This document shows positions 25,359 to 34,043 of a stretch of 64,000 nt of DNA, piece by piece. The notes beneath the pieces are model-generated. The model was given only the letters and a program-made list of their open reading frames with translations. It was not told where the DNA came from and made no database searches. The position numbers were made by a program, and so were the translations under genes. Source of the stretch: Mesorhizobium loti (GTDB lineage Bacteria; Pseudomonadota; Alphaproteobacteria; Rhizobiales; Rhizobiaceae); NCBI GenBank assembly GCA_014189435.1, contig CP050293.1, positions 873,001-937,000 of the forward strand. Direction: 5' to 3'. Within the stretch, counting starts at the first letter, position 1. The number at the start of each line of letters is the position of its first letter.

Positions 25359-26176
25359 TGGCTGCACTTGAGAAGATGTTCGATGTCAGAGGCAAATCGG
25401 TGATCGTCACCGGCGGCGCCAGCGGCATCGGGCAGGCCTATTCCGAGATCATGGCCGAGCACGGGGCGAAGGTCTGCATCTTCGACCTCAACCCTGCCGG
25501 GCTGGAGAAGAGTGTCGCCGCGATCAGCGCCGCTGGCGGAGAGGTCTGGGGCCAGGTCGTCGATGTCGGCGACCGCGCGGCCATGGCCGCAGCCTTCGAC
25601 AAGGTGGCCGAAAGAGCGGGCTCGATCGATGTCGTGTTCGCCAATGCCGGGATCGATGCCGGGCCGGGCTTCAACACCCCGACGGGCGAAAGGAACCCCG
25701 AGGGCGCCATCGAGAACCTGCCCGACGAGCACTGGGACAAGGTGATCGAGATCAACCTGACCTCGGTCTACACCACGATCAAGCATGCCGTCCGGTACAT
25801 GAAGCCGAATGGCGGCGGCCAGATCATCGTCACGTCGTCCATCGCCTCGCTGATCAACGAGAGCATCGTGGGCACGCCCTACATGCCCGCCAAGGCCGCG
25901 GTGAACCATCTCGTTCGCCACATGGCGATGGAACTCGGCGCCTACAACATCCGCATCAACGCCATCCTGCCCGGGCCGTTCATCACCAACATCGCCGGCG
26001 GCCGGTTGCGCAATCCGGCGGACCGCAAGGCCTTCGAGGCCCAGTCGCTCGTCGGCCGGATCGGCGACCCGGAGGAGATCAAGGGCCTGGCGCTTTATCT
26101 GGCGTCGCCGGCCGCGTCCTACGTCACGGGCTCGCTGATCGTCATCGATGGCGGCTCGCTGCTGAGGATGACCTGA
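25358..26176 (+). CDS. SDR family oxidoreductase
   Basis: This 272-residue classical SDR starts on the last base of the dioxygenase stop (TGATG) with GGGAGG upstream. The nucleotide site is TGGASGIG, the Ser is in VTSSIASL, and the active Tyr-Lys pair is in TPYMPAKAAVNH. It has an insertion around GFNTPTGERNPEGAIENLP after NAGIDAGP. Its place after the hydroxylase and dioxygenase suggests oxidation or reduction of a side-chain alcohol or carbonyl of the aromatic substrate, but this is inference. Confidence 0.91.
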   Translation: MAALEKMFDVRGKSVIVTGGASGIGQAYSEIMAEHGAKVCIFDLNPAGLEKSVAAISAAGGEVWGQVVDVGDRAAMAAAFDKVAERAGSIDVVFANAGIDAGPGFNTPTGERNPEGAIENLPDEHWDKVIEINLTSVYTTIKHAVRYMKPNGGGQIIVTSSIASLINESIVGTPYMPAKAAVNHLVRHMAMELGAYNIRINAILPGPFITNIAGGRLRNPADRKAFEAQSLVGRIGDPEEIKGLALYLASPAASYVTGSLIVIDGGSLLRMT

Positions 26177-26194
26177 ACAAGCTTTGAACTGACA

Positions 26195-26220
26195 CCGGTC
26201 CCGTCGAGGGGACGGGCCGG
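26195..26220 (+). terminator. Hairpin between SDR and set B binding-protein gene
   Basis: CCGG-T-CCCGTC (26195-26205) pairs with GACGGG-CCGG (26211-26220) around the loop GAGGG, with one bulged T. No T-run follows. It separates the first catabolic transcript from transporter set B and may act as a leaky terminator. Confidence 0.5.
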
Positions 26221-26243
26221 CTTAACCAAGGGAGGAAATGACC

Positions 26244-27548
26244 ATGACCTACTACAACAGACTCGTGAAATCGGGCTTGCCAAGCCGCCGAAGCGTCCTG
26301 AAGGGGATTGGAGCCGGCCTTGCCGCCAGCACGCTGGCCATGCCGGCCTATGTGCGCGCCGCGACGGCGGGGAAGATCAAGATCGGCTATCTCAGCCCGA
26401 CGACCGGGCCGCTCGCCCTCTTTGGCGAAACGGATGGCTATACCTTGCAGAAGATCCGCGCTTTGCTCGGCGGCCAGCTGCAATGCGCCAACGGCAATAC
26501 CTATGAGATCGAGATCCTCGATCGCGACAGCCAATCCAATCCGAACAAGGCGTCGGAAATCGCCGGCAACCTCATCCTGAACGACGAGGTGCATCTGCTC
26601 GTGCCGGCCTCGACCACCGATACGATCCTGCCGGCGGCCGAGCAGTCCGAACTCTATGAGACCCCCTGCATTTCCTCCGGCGCTCCCTGGCAAGCGGTGA
26701 TCATGCCGCGCGGCGGCGGCAAGCAGACCTTCGACTGGACGTATCATTTCTTCTGGGGCCTCGACGAGGCGCTGAACACCTTCGTCGGGCTCTGGAACCA
26801 TCTGGAGACCAACAAGAAGGTCGGGATGCTGTTTCCCCAGAACATCGACGGCGAGACCTGGGGCAACGACGACTATGGCCTGCCGGCGCCGGCCCGCAAG
26901 GCTGGCTACGAGGTCGTGGTGCCCGGCTATTTCCAGCCGCGCACCAATGATTTCTCCGCACAGATCGCCGAGTTCAAGAAGCAGGGCTGCGAGATCATCG
27001 GCGGCATCACCTATCCGGACGATTTGAAGACCTTCGTCACCCAGTGCAACCAGCAGGGCTTCAAGCCGAAGGCGGTCACGGTGGCGGCGGCGCTGCTGTT
27101 TCCAGGCGGTGTCGAAGCGATGGGTCCGCTTGGCAACGGCATGTCCTCGGAGGTCTGGTGGACGCCGGCTTTCCCGTTCAAGTCGTCGCTGACCGGGCAG
27201 GTCAGCAGCGACATCGCCAGCCAATGGGAAGCCGATTCGAAGCGCCAGTGGACGCAGCCGCTGGGCTATTCGCACGCCTTGCTCGAGGTTGCCCTGGACA
27301 TCCTGAAGCGCTCTTCCAATCCGCTCGACCGTACGGCCAACCGTGACGCCCTGGTCGCTACCGATCTGCAGACGCTGGTCGGTCATATCAAGTTCGACGG
27401 CTCGCCTCACAAGAACATCTGCAAGACGCCGATCTTCGGCGGCCAGTGGGTGAAGGGCGAGAAATGGCCCTATGACCTGAAGATCGTCGACAACACGGTC
27501 AATCAGCTCTTCGCGCCCCAGCAGGCTATTCAGCCGATCGCCTGGTGA
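26244..27548 (+). CDS. ABC transporter substrate-binding protein, transporter set B (Tat-type signal)
   Basis: ATG 26244 is preferred over ATG 26238 because GGAGG (26231-26235) is then eight bases away. The 434-residue precursor has a twin-arginine-like signal, LPSRRSVLKGIGAGLAAS, ending about YVRAA. The mature part (KIKIGYLSPTTGPLALFGET) is clearly paralogous to the set A binding protein; both have DRDSQSNPNKA / DSQSNPNRA and FKPKAVTVA blocks. It starts the second SBP-G-F-H-M transporter. The ligand is probably aromatic or phenolic, inferred from context. Confidence 0.92.
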   Translation: MTYYNRLVKSGLPSRRSVLKGIGAGLAASTLAMPAYVRAATAGKIKIGYLSPTTGPLALFGETDGYTLQKIRALLGGQLQCANGNTYEIEILDRDSQSNPNKASEIAGNLILNDEVHLLVPASTTDTILPAAEQSELYETPCISSGAPWQAVIMPRGGGKQTFDWTYHFFWGLDEALNTFVGLWNHLETNKKVGMLFPQNIDGETWGNDDYGLPAPARKAGYEVVVPGYFQPRTNDFSAQIAEFKKQGCEIIGGITYPDDLKTFVTQCNQQGFKPKAVTVAAALLFPGGVEAMGPLGNGMSSEVWWTPAFPFKSSLTGQVSSDIASQWEADSKRQWTQPLGYSHALLEVALDILKRSSNPLDRTANRDALVATDLQTLVGHIKFDGSPHKNICKTPIFGGQWVKGEKWPYDLKIVDNTVNQLFAPQQAIQPIAW

Positions 27549-27549
27549 C

Positions 27550-28302
27550 ATGAGCGGGGACGCGGGCGGAGTTATGGATAGAGAAATCCTGCTGAAGGCG
27601 CGCGGCGTGTCGAAGTCCTTCGGCGCCGTCCGCGTCCTGCATGAGGTGAGTTTCGACGTTCATCGGGGCGAGGTGCTGGGCATCCTCGGCCCGAACGGGG
27701 CGGGCAAGACGACGCTGTTCAACATGATCAGCGGCGACTTGAAGGCGTCCGGCGGCGAGATCCAGCTCGGCGACACGGCGCTCCGCGGCGAGCCGCCCTT
27801 CCGGCGCTGCCAGATGGGGATCGGGCGGACCTATCAGATCCCGCGTCCCTATTCCGGCATGACCACCTTCGAAAACCTGCTGGTCGCCGCCGCTTTCGGC
27901 GGCGGCCGGTCCGAGAATAAGAGCTATGCTTTCTGCGCCCAGGTCCTGCGCGATTGCGAGCTCTCCGACAAAGCCAATGTCTCGGCCGGCGCTCTGACGC
28001 TGCTCGACCGCAAACGGCTGGAACTGGCGCGCGCGCTGGCGTCGGATCCGAAGTTGCTGCTGCTGGACGAGATCGCCGGCGGGCTGACCGACGATGAATC
28101 GAAGGCGCTGGTGGCGCTGGTGCGTCGCATCCGCGACCGCGGCATCACCATCGTGTGGATCGAGCATGTGCTGCACGCGCTGCTGGCGGTGGCCGACCGG
28201 CTGTTGGTGCTGAACTTCGGCGAGAAGATCGCCGAAGGCGTGCCCGCCGAAGTGATCGCGCTGCCCGAGGTCCAGCGCGTCTACATGGGGATCGAGGTAT
28301 GA
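27550..28302 (+). CDS. LivG-type ATP-binding protein, transporter set B
   Basis: The 250-residue ATPase has Walker A GPNGAGKTTL, IGRTYQIPRPYSGMTTFEN, Walker B LLLLDEIAGGLTD and IVWIEHVLHALL. As in set A, the signature site reads ALTLLDRKRLELARAL rather than LSGGQ. ATG 27550 begins one base after the preceding stop; ATG 27574 is an alternative that would shorten the N-terminus by eight residues. It overlaps the next gene (ATGA). Confidence 0.91.
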   Translation: MSGDAGGVMDREILLKARGVSKSFGAVRVLHEVSFDVHRGEVLGILGPNGAGKTTLFNMISGDLKASGGEIQLGDTALRGEPPFRRCQMGIGRTYQIPRPYSGMTTFENLLVAAAFGGGRSENKSYAFCAQVLRDCELSDKANVSAGALTLLDRKRLELARALASDPKLLLLDEIAGGLTDDESKALVALVRRIRDRGITIVWIEHVLHALLAVADRLLVLNFGEKIAEGVPAEVIALPEVQRVYMGIEV

Positions 28303-29027
28303 CGGCCGTTCTTTCCACCCACGGGCTCCTGGCCCGCTATGGCGACTTCCAGGCGCTCTATGGCGTCGACATCGAACTGCATCAGGGTGAGGCCGTGGCT
28401 CTGATCGGCGCCAACGGGGCCGGAAAATCCACCCTCCTGCGCTCGATCATGGGCCTGCTCCCTGTGGCGCGCGAGATGGTGCTGCTGCACGGCGAGCCCG
28501 TCGGCGGCACCGCCACCGACCGCATGGTCCAGAAGGGCGTCGCCATCGTGCCGGAGGGCCGCCGCCTGTTCACCGGCATGTCGGTCGAAGACAATCTTCG
28601 CGTCGCCATCGACCAGGCCGCGCGCATGGGCGCCAAGGGCGGATGGACGCTGCCGCGTTTGCATCAGCTGTTCCCGATCCTCAAGGAGAAGGCCCGCACG
28701 CAGGTGCAGAGTCTCTCGGGCGGGCAGCAACAGATGGTGGCGATCGGCCGCGCGCTGCTGTGCCAGCCGCGCGTGCTGCTCTGCGACGAGATCAGCCTCG
28801 GTCTTGCGCCCAAGGTGATCCGCGAGATCTACGCCGCCTTGCCCGAAATCCGCGCCACCGGAACGGCGATGATCGTGGTCGAACAGGATGTCGGCCTCGC
28901 CCGGACCGCCACGGACCGCCTCTACTGCATGCTGGAGGGGCGCGTGACCCTGACCGGCAGGTCCGCCGAAATCACGCGCGAACAGATCGGCAAAGCCTAT
29001 TTTGGAGCGGGCCATGGAGTGGTTTGA
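28299..29027 (+). CDS. LivF-type ATP-binding protein, transporter set B
   Basis: The start at ATG 28299 overlaps the preceding stop. The 242-residue ATPase has Walker A GANGAGKSTLL, IVPEGRRLFTGMSVEDNL, LSGGQQQMVAIGRALL and Walker B VLLCDEISLGLAPK. Like its set A paralogue it has Cys in the Walker B strand. Its 3' end overlaps the following permease gene by 14 bases. Confidence 0.93.
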   Translation: MTAVLSTHGLLARYGDFQALYGVDIELHQGEAVALIGANGAGKSTLLRSIMGLLPVAREMVLLHGEPVGGTATDRMVQKGVAIVPEGRRLFTGMSVEDNLRVAIDQAARMGAKGGWTLPRLHQLFPILKEKARTQVQSLSGGQQQMVAIGRALLCQPRVLLCDEISLGLAPKVIREIYAALPEIRATGTAMIVVEQDVGLARTATDRLYCMLEGRVTLTGRSAEITREQIGKAYFGAGHGVV

Positions 29028-29877
29028 CGCCTTGGTGCAGGGGATCCTGCTGGGCGGCATGTATGCCCAGTATGCGCTCGGCATGGCGCTCATGTTCGGC
29101 GTCATGCGGATCGTCAACATCAGCCATGGCGATCTGGTGATCCTCTTGTCGCTGATCGGCATCTCGATCGCCACGGCCTGGGGGCTGGGACCCTTGCCTG
29201 TGCTGATCGTATTGGTGCCGCTTGCGGTGCTGATGGGCTGGGTGCTGCAGAAGGCCGTGCTGAACCGCGTGGTCGGAAGCGATCCGCTGCCCTCGCTGAT
29301 CGCCACCTTCGGACTGTCGATCGCGCTGCAGAACCTGATGCTCCAGATTTGGTCCGCGAACAGCCGGTCGTTGCCCGGCCACGGGATCGAGAGCCAGTCC
29401 ATCGAGATCGGCGGTATCTATATCGGCCTCCTGCCGCTGATCGTGCTGGCAGTCGCCACGGGTCTGACATGGGGCCTCGACCTGACGCTGAAGCGCACGC
29501 GCTTCGGCCGGGCGCTGCGCGCCGCGTCGGCCGATGTCGAAGCGGCGGCGATGACCGGCATCAACCCACGCGCCGTCTATGCGATGGCGACAGCGGCGGC
29601 GGTCGGCATCCTCGGCTTTGCAGCGGTCTTCCAGGCGTTGCGGTCGACCGTTGCGCCGGCCGATGGACCTGCCCAGCTGATCTACGCGTTCGAAGCGGTG
29701 ATCATCGGCGGCATGGGGACGGTATGGGGCGCCTTCGCCGGCTCGATGGTGCTCGGCATCTCGCAAGCCATCGGCTTCCGCATCGATCCGGGCTTCGGCG
29801 TGCTTGCTGGACATATCGTCTTCCTGATCGTGCTGGCGACCCGTCCTCAGGGCCTGTTTGGAAAGGCATTGTCATGA
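29014..29877 (+). CDS. LivH-type permease, transporter set B
   Basis: ATG 29014 has GGAG seven bases upstream, within the end of the ATPase gene; a TTG at 29002 is a less likely start. The 287-residue protein, the same length as its set A paralogue, opens WFDALVQGILLGGMYAQYA and has NISHGDLVILLSLIG and AVIIGGMGTVWGAFAGS. It overlaps the LivM-type gene by four bases. Confidence 0.93.
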   Translation: MEWFDALVQGILLGGMYAQYALGMALMFGVMRIVNISHGDLVILLSLIGISIATAWGLGPLPVLIVLVPLAVLMGWVLQKAVLNRVVGSDPLPSLIATFGLSIALQNLMLQIWSANSRSLPGHGIESQSIEIGGIYIGLLPLIVLAVATGLTWGLDLTLKRTRFGRALRAASADVEAAAMTGINPRAVYAMATAAAVGILGFAAVFQALRSTVAPADGPAQLIYAFEAVIIGGMGTVWGAFAGSMVLGISQAIGFRIDPGFGVLAGHIVFLIVLATRPQGLFGKALS

Positions 29878-30899
29878 GTGCGATCCCCTATACGGCAACC
29901 GAGGTGCCCGAGGTCCTGGTCCAGCGCCAGACCCGGTCCGGTCGCATCGCGATGACGCTGGCGGTGCTGGCGATGATCGGTGTCGCTGCCATGCCGTGGT
30001 GGGCCTCGACCGGCACGATCCGGTCGGTTCTGGTGCTTTGCTGCTATATCGCCGTCGCGCAGATGTGGAACCTGCTCGCCGGCTATGCTGGCCTTGTCTC
30101 GGTGGGCCAGCACGCCTTCATGGGCGCGGCCGGCTATGCGCTTTTCGTGCTGGCGCAGACTTACGGGGTCAATCCGTTTGTGGCGGTCTTCCTGTCGCTC
30201 CTGGTGCCGGCCGCGCTGGCTGTGCCGATCTACCTGCTGCTTCATCGCCTGGACGGCCCTTATTTTTCGATCGGCACATGGGTGGTGGCCGAGGTCTTCC
30301 GGCTGACCGCCTCGAACCTGCCGCTCGTCAATTCCGGCGCCGGCATGTCGCTGCGCGTGATGAAGGACTATTCGGCCTTCGAGCGGAATGTCGCGATGTC
30401 GCTGCTTTGCGCGGGGATGCTGCTCGTCACGCTGGGCGGCAGCTACTGGCTGCTCCGCTCGCGCTTCGGCCTTGCGCTGATCGCCATGCGCGACAATCCG
30501 GTGGCGGCTGCCAGCCAGGGCGTGAATGTCGTGAAGCTGCGCTTCCTGATCTATGTCGCGTCGGCGGTCGGCTGCGGCCTTGCGGGCGCGATCTATTTCA
30601 TGGCGCAGCTGCGCATCACCCCGGGTTCGGCCTTTGATCCGATGTGGGCGAACGTCGCGATCTTCATCGTCATGGTCGGCGGGATCGGGTCCATCGAGGG
30701 CGTTCTGATCGGATCGCTGATCTTCTTCGTCGCGGACCGGTGGTTCGGCGAATACGGCGCGACCTATTTCGTCGTGCTCGGCCTGATGACGCTCCTCGTC
30801 GCGCTCTACGCCCGCACCGGCATCTGGGGCCTGATCTCGAAACGATGGGATGCGCCGTGGTTCCCGATACGGCGCAAGCTCGTCGATCCGAAGCATTGA
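29874..30899 (+). CDS. LivM-type permease, transporter set B
   Basis: The start at ATG 29874 overlaps the preceding stop (ATGA). The 341-residue membrane protein has VAQMWNLLAGYAGLVSVGQ, PYFSIGTWVVAEVFRLTAS, SRFGLALIAMRDNPVAAASQ and MVGGIGSIEGVLIGSLIFF. It ends transporter set B; a dehydrogenase gene begins 13 bases later with AGGGAGGA as ribosome site. Confidence 0.93.
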   Translation: MSAIPYTATEVPEVLVQRQTRSGRIAMTLAVLAMIGVAAMPWWASTGTIRSVLVLCCYIAVAQMWNLLAGYAGLVSVGQHAFMGAAGYALFVLAQTYGVNPFVAVFLSLLVPAALAVPIYLLLHRLDGPYFSIGTWVVAEVFRLTASNLPLVNSGAGMSLRVMKDYSAFERNVAMSLLCAGMLLVTLGGSYWLLRSRFGLALIAMRDNPVAAASQGVNVVKLRFLIYVASAVGCGLAGAIYFMAQLRITPGSAFDPMWANVAIFIVMVGGIGSIEGVLIGSLIFFVADRWFGEYGATYFVVLGLMTLLVALYARTGIWGLISKRWDAPWFPIRRKLVDPKH

Positions 30900-30912
30900 A
30901 AGGGAGGATTTC

Positions 30913-31929
30913 ATGAAAGCGGCCATCTTCGATACGGTCGGCAGCCCGCTGCGGATCGGCATGGTGCCGGATCCGACGCCGGCACCCGACGAGGTCGTCT
31001 TGCGTGTCGCCGCCTGCGGCATCTGTGGCAGCGACCTTCACATCACCGAGGATCCGGTGCCCTTCGGCATCGGAAGCGGCTTCGTCCTTGGCCACGAATT
31101 CGCAGGCGACATCGTCGCGGTCGGGTCGGAGGCAACGGGCCTTCGGATCGGCGACCGCGTGGCTGTCGTGCCGATGCGCGGCTGTGGACACTGCGAGGCC
31201 TGCGGGCGAGGCGATCCGGGGCGCTGTCGCGAGATGGAGCTGATCGGCGGCGGCTATGCGCAATACGCGACCGTCGCCGCACGCCAGTGCCATATCCTGC
31301 CCGACGACGTGGCGCTCGAGGATGGTGCGTTGGCCGAACCGCTCTCGGTCGCGCTGCATTGCATCATCCGCTCGGGCATGAAGCCGGGAGACCGGATCGC
31401 CATCCTTGGCGCCGGACCGATCGGCCTGCTCGTCGCCTTCTGGGCCCGGCGGATGGGGGCGTCGCGCGTGGTCGTCGCCGACATTCACGGCCATCAGCGC
31501 GAGCGAGCGCTTGCTCTCGGTGCGACCGACGTCGCGCTTTCCGACGAAAGGCTGGCGGAGAATCTCGCCGACCTTTGCGGCGGGGCGCCCGATATCGTCT
31601 TCGAATGCGTCGGCAAGCGCGGCCTCATTGATGCGGCGGTCAAGGCCGTCCGGCCGCAGGGCACGGTGGTCGGCGTTGGCCTGTGCATCGGCGGCGACCA
31701 ATGGGACCCGTTCGTTGCGCTGATGAAGGAAGTGAACCTGCTGTTTTCTGTCTTCTTCCACCAGCGCAACGAATTCGGCGTCGCCCTCGATGCCCTGCGC
31801 GGCGGACCTTTCGCGCCGCAGGCGCTGATCACCGATCGGATCGATCTTCCGCCGGTTCCGCAGATATTCGAGAGCCTTCGCCGCCGCACGACGCAATGCA
31901 AAGTGCTGATCCAGCCGGACCTTGTCTGA
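30913..31929 (+). CDS. Zinc-dependent medium-chain alcohol dehydrogenase
   Basis: The 338-residue MDR enzyme starts at ATG 30913 after AGGGAGGATTTC. Catalytic zinc ligands are in ACGICGSD and GHEFAGD. The structural-zinc cluster has four cysteines in CGHCEACGRGDPGRC, and the Rossmann motif is AILGAGPIGLLVA near residues 160-172. It oxidises or reduces an alcohol/aldehyde with NAD(P). It is co-transcribed with the hydrolase, monooxygenase and transporter B genes, so it probably handles a side chain or ring alcohol of the imported compound. Confidence 0.91.
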   Translation: MKAAIFDTVGSPLRIGMVPDPTPAPDEVVLRVAACGICGSDLHITEDPVPFGIGSGFVLGHEFAGDIVAVGSEATGLRIGDRVAVVPMRGCGHCEACGRGDPGRCREMELIGGGYAQYATVAARQCHILPDDVALEDGALAEPLSVALHCIIRSGMKPGDRIAILGAGPIGLLVAFWARRMGASRVVVADIHGHQRERALALGATDVALSDERLAENLADLCGGAPDIVFECVGKRGLIDAAVKAVRPQGTVVGVGLCIGGDQWDPFVALMKEVNLLFSVFFHQRNEFGVALDALRGGPFAPQALITDRIDLPPVPQIFESLRRRTTQCKVLIQPDLV

Positions 31930-31941
31930 GGAGAAATGAAA

Positions 31942-32730
31942 ATGGCCGTTCAATTCGAAACGCTCGAATACGATGTCGGCGGCACGAAAACGGTGGTGAA
32001 GGCCATCGGCGAGGGCAAGCCCGTGCTGTTCCTGCACGGCGCATCGACGCTTGAAGGCTTCGACTTTGCCGAAGGCCTCGCCGACCGTTTCCGCGTGCTC
32101 TGCCCGAGCCATCCGGGCTTCGGCTTTTCAGGCGCTGCGCCGCATGTGGCCGTGATGTCCGACATGGTTCTGCACTACCTGAACCTGCTCGATATTCTGG
32201 ACCTGCCGGAGAAGCCTCACCTCATCGGCTTTTCCATGGGCGGCTGGATGGCGACCGAACTCGCCGGCCTTGCACGCGAACGCTTCGACAAGGTGGTGCT
32301 GATCGCGCCGGCAGGGCTCAACGATCCCGCGCACCCGGCCACCGATCTAGGCGCGGTCGCACCGCAGGAGCTGCCGGCCTATCTGGCGCATGATGTCTCG
32401 GTGGCGCTGCGTTATTTCCCGGATGGATCGGACCCCGCCTTTGCGGAGGCCTTCGGCGCCGATCGCGCCCGCGAAGGCGAAACGCTCGGCCGGCTGCTGA
32501 CACCATTCGGCATGGGCCATCCGAACCTGCGGCGCTTCCTGGCACGCATCACCAACCAGACGCTGGTCGTCTGGGGCACCAAGGACCGTCTGCTGCCGGC
32601 GAGCCAGGCGCCGCTCTTCGTCGAGGCGCTGCCTAACGCACGGCTGGTCCTGGTCGAGGACGCCGGCCATTTCGTCATGCAGGAAAAACCCGAAACGCTC
32701 AGGAAGATCGGCGACTTCCTCGCCGGCTGA
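31942..32730 (+). CDS. Alpha/beta-fold hydrolase
   Basis: ATG 31942 is preferred over ATG 31936 because GAGGAG lies about eight bases away. The 262-residue protein has the oxyanion region LFLHGASTLEGFD, nucleophile Ser in GFSMGGWM, acid Asp in GTKDRLLP and His in DAGHFV. It resembles meta-cleavage-type C-C hydrolases and esterases; with no signal peptide it is cytoplasmic. A role on an ester or ring-cleavage product of the aromatic pathway is inferred. Confidence 0.88.
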   Translation: MAVQFETLEYDVGGTKTVVKAIGEGKPVLFLHGASTLEGFDFAEGLADRFRVLCPSHPGFGFSGAAPHVAVMSDMVLHYLNLLDILDLPEKPHLIGFSMGGWMATELAGLARERFDKVVLIAPAGLNDPAHPATDLGAVAPQELPAYLAHDVSVALRYFPDGSDPAFAEAFGADRAREGETLGRLLTPFGMGHPNLRRFLARITNQTLVVWGTKDRLLPASQAPLFVEALPNARLVLVEDAGHFVMQEKPETLRKIGDFLAG

Positions 32731-32757
32731 CCGCATTTGAAAAAGGAGGAGAAGACA

Positions 32758-33978
32758 ATGAACAAGCCCATCAAGCACAGCTCGTGGGGGACGACCACCG
32801 ACTACCGCGACCTGCTGAAGAAGATCGCGGAGATCGGGCCGGCCCTGGAAGCCAACGCCACCGCCGACGAAGTGAGCGGCGAACTGACTGCGGCCACGTT
32901 CGAGCTGCTGAAGCCGCTGCGCATGTCGCATATCTTCGCCGCGGAGAGCCTCGGCGGCGCGCAGTTGCGACCCACCCAGGGTCTCGAACTGCTGGAGACG
33001 ATCACCTGGTATTCGGGAGCGGCCGGCTGGGTTTCAATGGTGCATTGCTGCATCGGTGCGATGTCGGCGGCCTTTCTGCCGGACAGCGCGGTCGAGCGGC
33101 TGTTCGCGCCGGGCACCGACAACCGTTTCTCGGGGCAGGGCGCGCCGCTCGGCATGCTGAAGAAGGTCGACGGTGGTTACCGGCTGAACGGCAAGTGGAG
33201 CTATGGCAGCGGCTTCAGCCACGCCACCTATAGCCACAGTGCCGCCTTCGTCGACGACGGCACCGGCAAGCCCGCCAAGGACGACAAGGGCAATTTGATT
33301 ATCATGTGCGCCCATGCCCCGATCTCCCAGCACAAGCAGCTCGGCAATTGGGACGTCCTGGGCCTCGGCGGCACCGGCAGCATCGACTATGCGGCCGAGG
33401 ATGTCTTCATCGCCGACGATCTCGTCTTCCCGATCCTGACCGCACCGCCGCTGCGCCAGAAGGAGTTCTTCAGTCTCGGGGTCGTTGGCCTCGCTGCCAT
33501 CGGCCATACCGGCTGGGCGCTCGGCACCGGGCGGCGGATGCTGGACGAGATCGCCAAGTTCGCCCGCTCGAAGTCAGGCCGCGCCGGACTGATCGGCGAA
33601 AGCGAGAAGTTCTGGCACGACTATGGCCGCGCCGAAGCCCGCTATCGCGCTGCCCGCGCCTTTGTCTTCGAAGTCTGGCGCGACATCGAGGCGACAGTCG
33701 AAGCCGGCAACAGCGTATCGACGCGGCAGATCAGCCTTGTCCATCTGGCCAAGTCCGAGATTCACGAGGTTGGCGTCGATATCTGCAATTTCGCCTATCG
33801 CGCCGGCGGCGGCGCGTCGCTGCGCGCCGGTGCGATCCAGCGCACCTTCCGCGAGATGATGGTGGCGGCCAACCACTTCACGATTGCGCCGTCGATCGTC
33901 ACCTCGGCCGGCCGCGACATCGGCGGCCTGTGGAGCGACCGCACCTGGCAGTTCTACGACCTGATCGAGAAGAAGTAG
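32758..33978 (+). CDS. Acyl-CoA-dehydrogenase-fold flavin monooxygenase, oxygenase component (HsaA/HpaH-like group D)
   Basis: The start at ATG 32758 has AAGGAGGAG upstream; a TTG at 32737 would include the ribosome site. The 406-residue protein has the acyl-CoA dehydrogenase-like fold of flavin-dependent phenol hydroxylases: N-terminal helices, YRLNGKWSYGSGFSHATY beta-domain motif, GTGSIDYAAEDVF, and the C-terminal helical domain ending SDRTWQFYDLIEKK. Such enzymes take reduced FMN/FAD from a separate reductase and hydroxylate a phenolic ring. A flavin reductase gene follows, after a strong terminator-like hairpin. This is the second aromatic hydroxylase type in the locus. Confidence 0.86.
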   Translation: MNKPIKHSSWGTTTDYRDLLKKIAEIGPALEANATADEVSGELTAATFELLKPLRMSHIFAAESLGGAQLRPTQGLELLETITWYSGAAGWVSMVHCCIGAMSAAFLPDSAVERLFAPGTDNRFSGQGAPLGMLKKVDGGYRLNGKWSYGSGFSHATYSHSAAFVDDGTGKPAKDDKGNLIIMCAHAPISQHKQLGNWDVLGLGGTGSIDYAAEDVFIADDLVFPILTAPPLRQKEFFSLGVVGLAAIGHTGWALGTGRRMLDEIAKFARSKSGRAGLIGESEKFWHDYGRAEARYRAARAFVFEVWRDIEATVEAGNSVSTRQISLVHLAKSEIHEVGVDICNFAYRAGGGASLRAGAIQRTFREMMVAANHFTIAPSIVTSAGRDIGGLWSDRTWQFYDLIEKK

Positions 33979-33982
33979 TCGC

Positions 33983-34020
33983 GAGGGCCGGACAGCGGAC
34001 GCCGTCCGGCCCCTCCTTTT
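33983..34020 (+). terminator. Strong Rho-independent-type hairpin
   Basis: The arms GGGCCGGAC (33985-33993) and GTCCGGCCC (34004-34012) pair perfectly around a 10-base loop, extended by flanking GA/TC, and are followed by CTCCTTTTTA. It lies between the oxygenase and the flavin reductase genes, so the reductase is probably expressed at a lower level by read-through. Confidence 0.8.
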
Positions 34021-34043
34021 TATGCTGCAGAAGAGAGATGTCG

